Of a DNA stretch of 13,986 bases, positions 12,587 to 13,986 are shown piece by piece. Numbering within the stretch: the stretch's first letter is position 1; every line of letters begins with the position of its first letter. The notes below the pieces were generated by a model that was not told where the DNA came from, made no database searches, and saw nothing but the letters and a program-made list of their open reading frames with translations. The stretch comes from Firmicutes bacterium UBA2595 (lineage in GTDB: Bacteria; Bacillota; Thermincolia; Thermincolales; UBA2595), in NCBI GenBank assembly GCA_002339745.1, contig DDKP01000058.1, positions 7,262 through 21,247 of the forward strand. Direction: 5' to 3'. The translations under genes and the position numbers were made by a program.

Positions 12587-13986
12587 TTAAACTATTGTGA
12601 CTCTATATTCCCTTAACCAGATATCAGCCTGGATTAAAAATGCCAACAGTTGTGGGCCGGTCATCAGCTGGCCGAACCATGGCCTGTCAAAGGCGTCACT
12701 GCCGGATTCAGCCGCTTGACACACAACGGCGGTATTTATCAGGGGGCGTAGCGGTGACGAAGAGTCGTGAAGAATTTCGGTTACCCATTCACTCACGGCT
12801 GCCAGGTAGTTCGGGTTATGGGTCTTGGGGTAAGGGCTCTTCTTCCGCTTAAGAATAGGCTCCGGCAGTATATCTGCCAGGGCGCGGCGGAGAATCCCTT
12901 TCTCCATCCCGTCGCAGGTTTTCATCTCCCAAGGAATATTCCATACGTATTCCACCAGGCGGTGGTCACAGAAGGGTACCCGTACCTCCAGCCCGCAGGC
13001 CATGCTCATGCGGTCCTTCCGGTCCAGCAGGGTGGCCATGAACCACATGAAATTAAGATAAAACATTTCCCGTCTGCGAGCTTCCACAGAGTCCTCCCCC
13101 GGGAGCCTGGGGACTTCGGCCAGGGTTTCCTCATACCGCCTGGCTATATATGTCTCCGGCTGAATTAAGTCTACCAGTTCCGGGGAGTAAAACTGCAAAC
13201 GCTGCCTGATATTCCTGAGCCATGGAAAAGTGTTCCCGTTCAGTGTTTCTTCCCGGTGATACCAGGGGTACCCGCCGAATACCTCGTCGGCACATTCACC
13301 CGACTGGGCAACGGTAGCCTTCTTTTTTATTTCCCGGCAGAACAGGAGAAGAGATGAATCGATATCTGCCATACCGGGTAAATCACGGGCCAGGACTGCT
13401 GGTTTAAGAGAATCTATTAATTGTGGGGTGTCAACGTAAAAAAAATGGTGAAGGGCGCCGAAATTTTCGGATATCAGCCTAACCCACGGAGAATCAGAAG
13501 TGGGTTCGAACTCACTGGGGTTAAAGTGGAGATCATTGTCCACATAATCTATTGAGAAGGTATGAAGCGGCCCACGACCTTCCCTGTTAAAGAAAATGGC
13601 CGCAAAAGCGGTAAGCGCGCTTGAATCCAGTCCACCGGACAATAGGGTACATACCGGCACGTCGGCTACCAGCTGCCTGTGGATAGAATCTTCCAGCAAC
13701 TGCCTGACCGTAGAAACGGTTGTTGCCAGGTCATCCTGATGTTCCAGGCTTTCCAGACGCCAATAACGGCGAATCTTTGTTCCATCCGGACTAAGTGTCA
13801 AGGAATGGCCGGGCTTAACCTCATGGACATTACGGAATACCCCGTGCCCGGGCGTTCTGGAGGGACCCAGAACAAAAACCTCTGCTAAACCTTCAGCATC
13901 GACTTCAGGTTTAATTTCAGGGTGGGACAGTAGAGCCTTAAGCTCGGAACCGAATATAAATGAGCTGCCACGATAGGCATAAAACA
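12587..13986 (-). CDS. asnB: Glutamine-hydrolysing asparagine synthetase (5' end outside window)
   Basis: This enzyme makes asparagine from aspartate, ATP and glutamine-derived ammonia. About 466 codons are visible; the frame is open at the right edge, so the TTG at 13801 is internal. The visible part starts in the glutaminase domain (FIFGSELKALLSHPE, then VFRNVHEVKPGHSL). The synthetase domain has the PP-loop LLSGGLDSS, the DRKDRMSMACGLEVRVPFCD segment and an RRALADILPEPIL tail, all typical of AsnB. The N-terminal catalytic Cys2 would lie outside the window, in roughly 150 missing residues given a usual 610-630 total. It has its own terminator and no link to the pilus operon. AsnB-like amidotransferases also occur in surface-sugar or secondary-metabolite clusters; the neighbours to the right would decide that. 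Confidence 0.93.
   Translation of the reverse strand, partial: FYAYRGSSFIFGSELKALLSHPEIKPEVDAEGLAEVFVLGPSRTPGHGVFRNVHEVKPGHSLTLSPDGTKIRRYWRLESLEHQDDLATTVSTVRQLLEDSIHRQLVADVPVCTLLSGGLDSSALTAFAAIFFNREGRGPLHTFSIDYVDNDLHFNPSEFEPTSDSPWVRLISENFGALHHFFYVDTPQLIDSLKPAVLARDLPGMADIDSSLLLFCREIKKKATVAQSGECADEVFGGYPWYHREETLNGNTFPWLRNIRQRLQFYSPELVDLIQPETYIARRYEETLAEVPRLPGEDSVEARRREMFYLNFMWFMATLLDRKDRMSMACGLEVRVPFCDHRLVEYVWNIPWEMKTCDGMEKGILRRALADILPEPILKRKKSPYPKTHNPNYLAAVSEWVTEILHDSSSPLRPLINTAVVCQAAESGSDAFDRPWFGQLMTGPQLLAFLIQADIWLREYRVTIV

Noticed and set aside
1..13986. CRISPR array, tRNA or rRNA genes
   Set aside because: No regularly spaced repeats, cloverleaf patterns or rRNA-like segments were seen on either strand by eye.

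Overview
The window looks like part of a chromosome from a Gram-positive-type (single-membrane) anaerobic Clostridia, perhaps a Peptococcaceae or Thermincola/Desulfotomaculum-like organism. Evidence: a complete type IV pilus assembly operon with no secretin gene, strong AGGAGG-type ribosome sites with many TTG and GTG starts, a Bacillus-type thioredoxin-coupled arsenate reductase, an S-layer-homology fragment, and secreted multiheme c-type cytochromes. The genus is inference only.

Layout, left to right. Positions 1-662 (+) hold the 3' end of a multiheme cytochrome with four CxxCH sites and a haem-free C-terminal domain, closed by a strong terminator. Positions about 740-2340 are a junk-like zone: a truncated signal peptide/SLH/Ig-like fragment (+), an intact orphan arsC (-), an AT-rich gap, a transposase C-terminal remnant (-, IS1380-like) and a broken pstS fragment (+). 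A shared bidirectional terminator at about 2325-2363 separates this zone from the next block.

Positions 2377-12297 (-) form one tightly packed operon, transcribed right to left: secreted Ig-like tetrahaem cytochrome, pilB, pilC, pilA, pilD, four minor pilins in the order GspH-, GspI/PilV-, GspJ/PilW- and GspK/PilX-like, then pilM, pilN and pilO. Gaps are about 36 nt or less and two junctions overlap (TAATG and ATGA). It encodes the extension motor, platform, major pilin, prepilin peptidase, a four-pilin tip complex and the PilMNO alignment complex. No pilT (retraction ATPase) and no pilQ (secretin) are present. PilB carries a tandem MshEN motif, which suggests control by cyclic di-GMP. Positions 12298-12586 are the operon leader plus the asnB terminator. 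Positions 12587-13986 (-) are the 3' three-quarters of a glutamine-hydrolysing asparagine synthetase gene.

The most interesting points are a cytochrome gene leading the pilus operon, with a second multiheme cytochrome nearby; a GspJ/PilW-like minor pilin with a roughly 200-residue beta-sandwich (concanavalin/LamG-like) module apparently nested inside its pilin fold; and a pilO whose natural start appears to be ATT.
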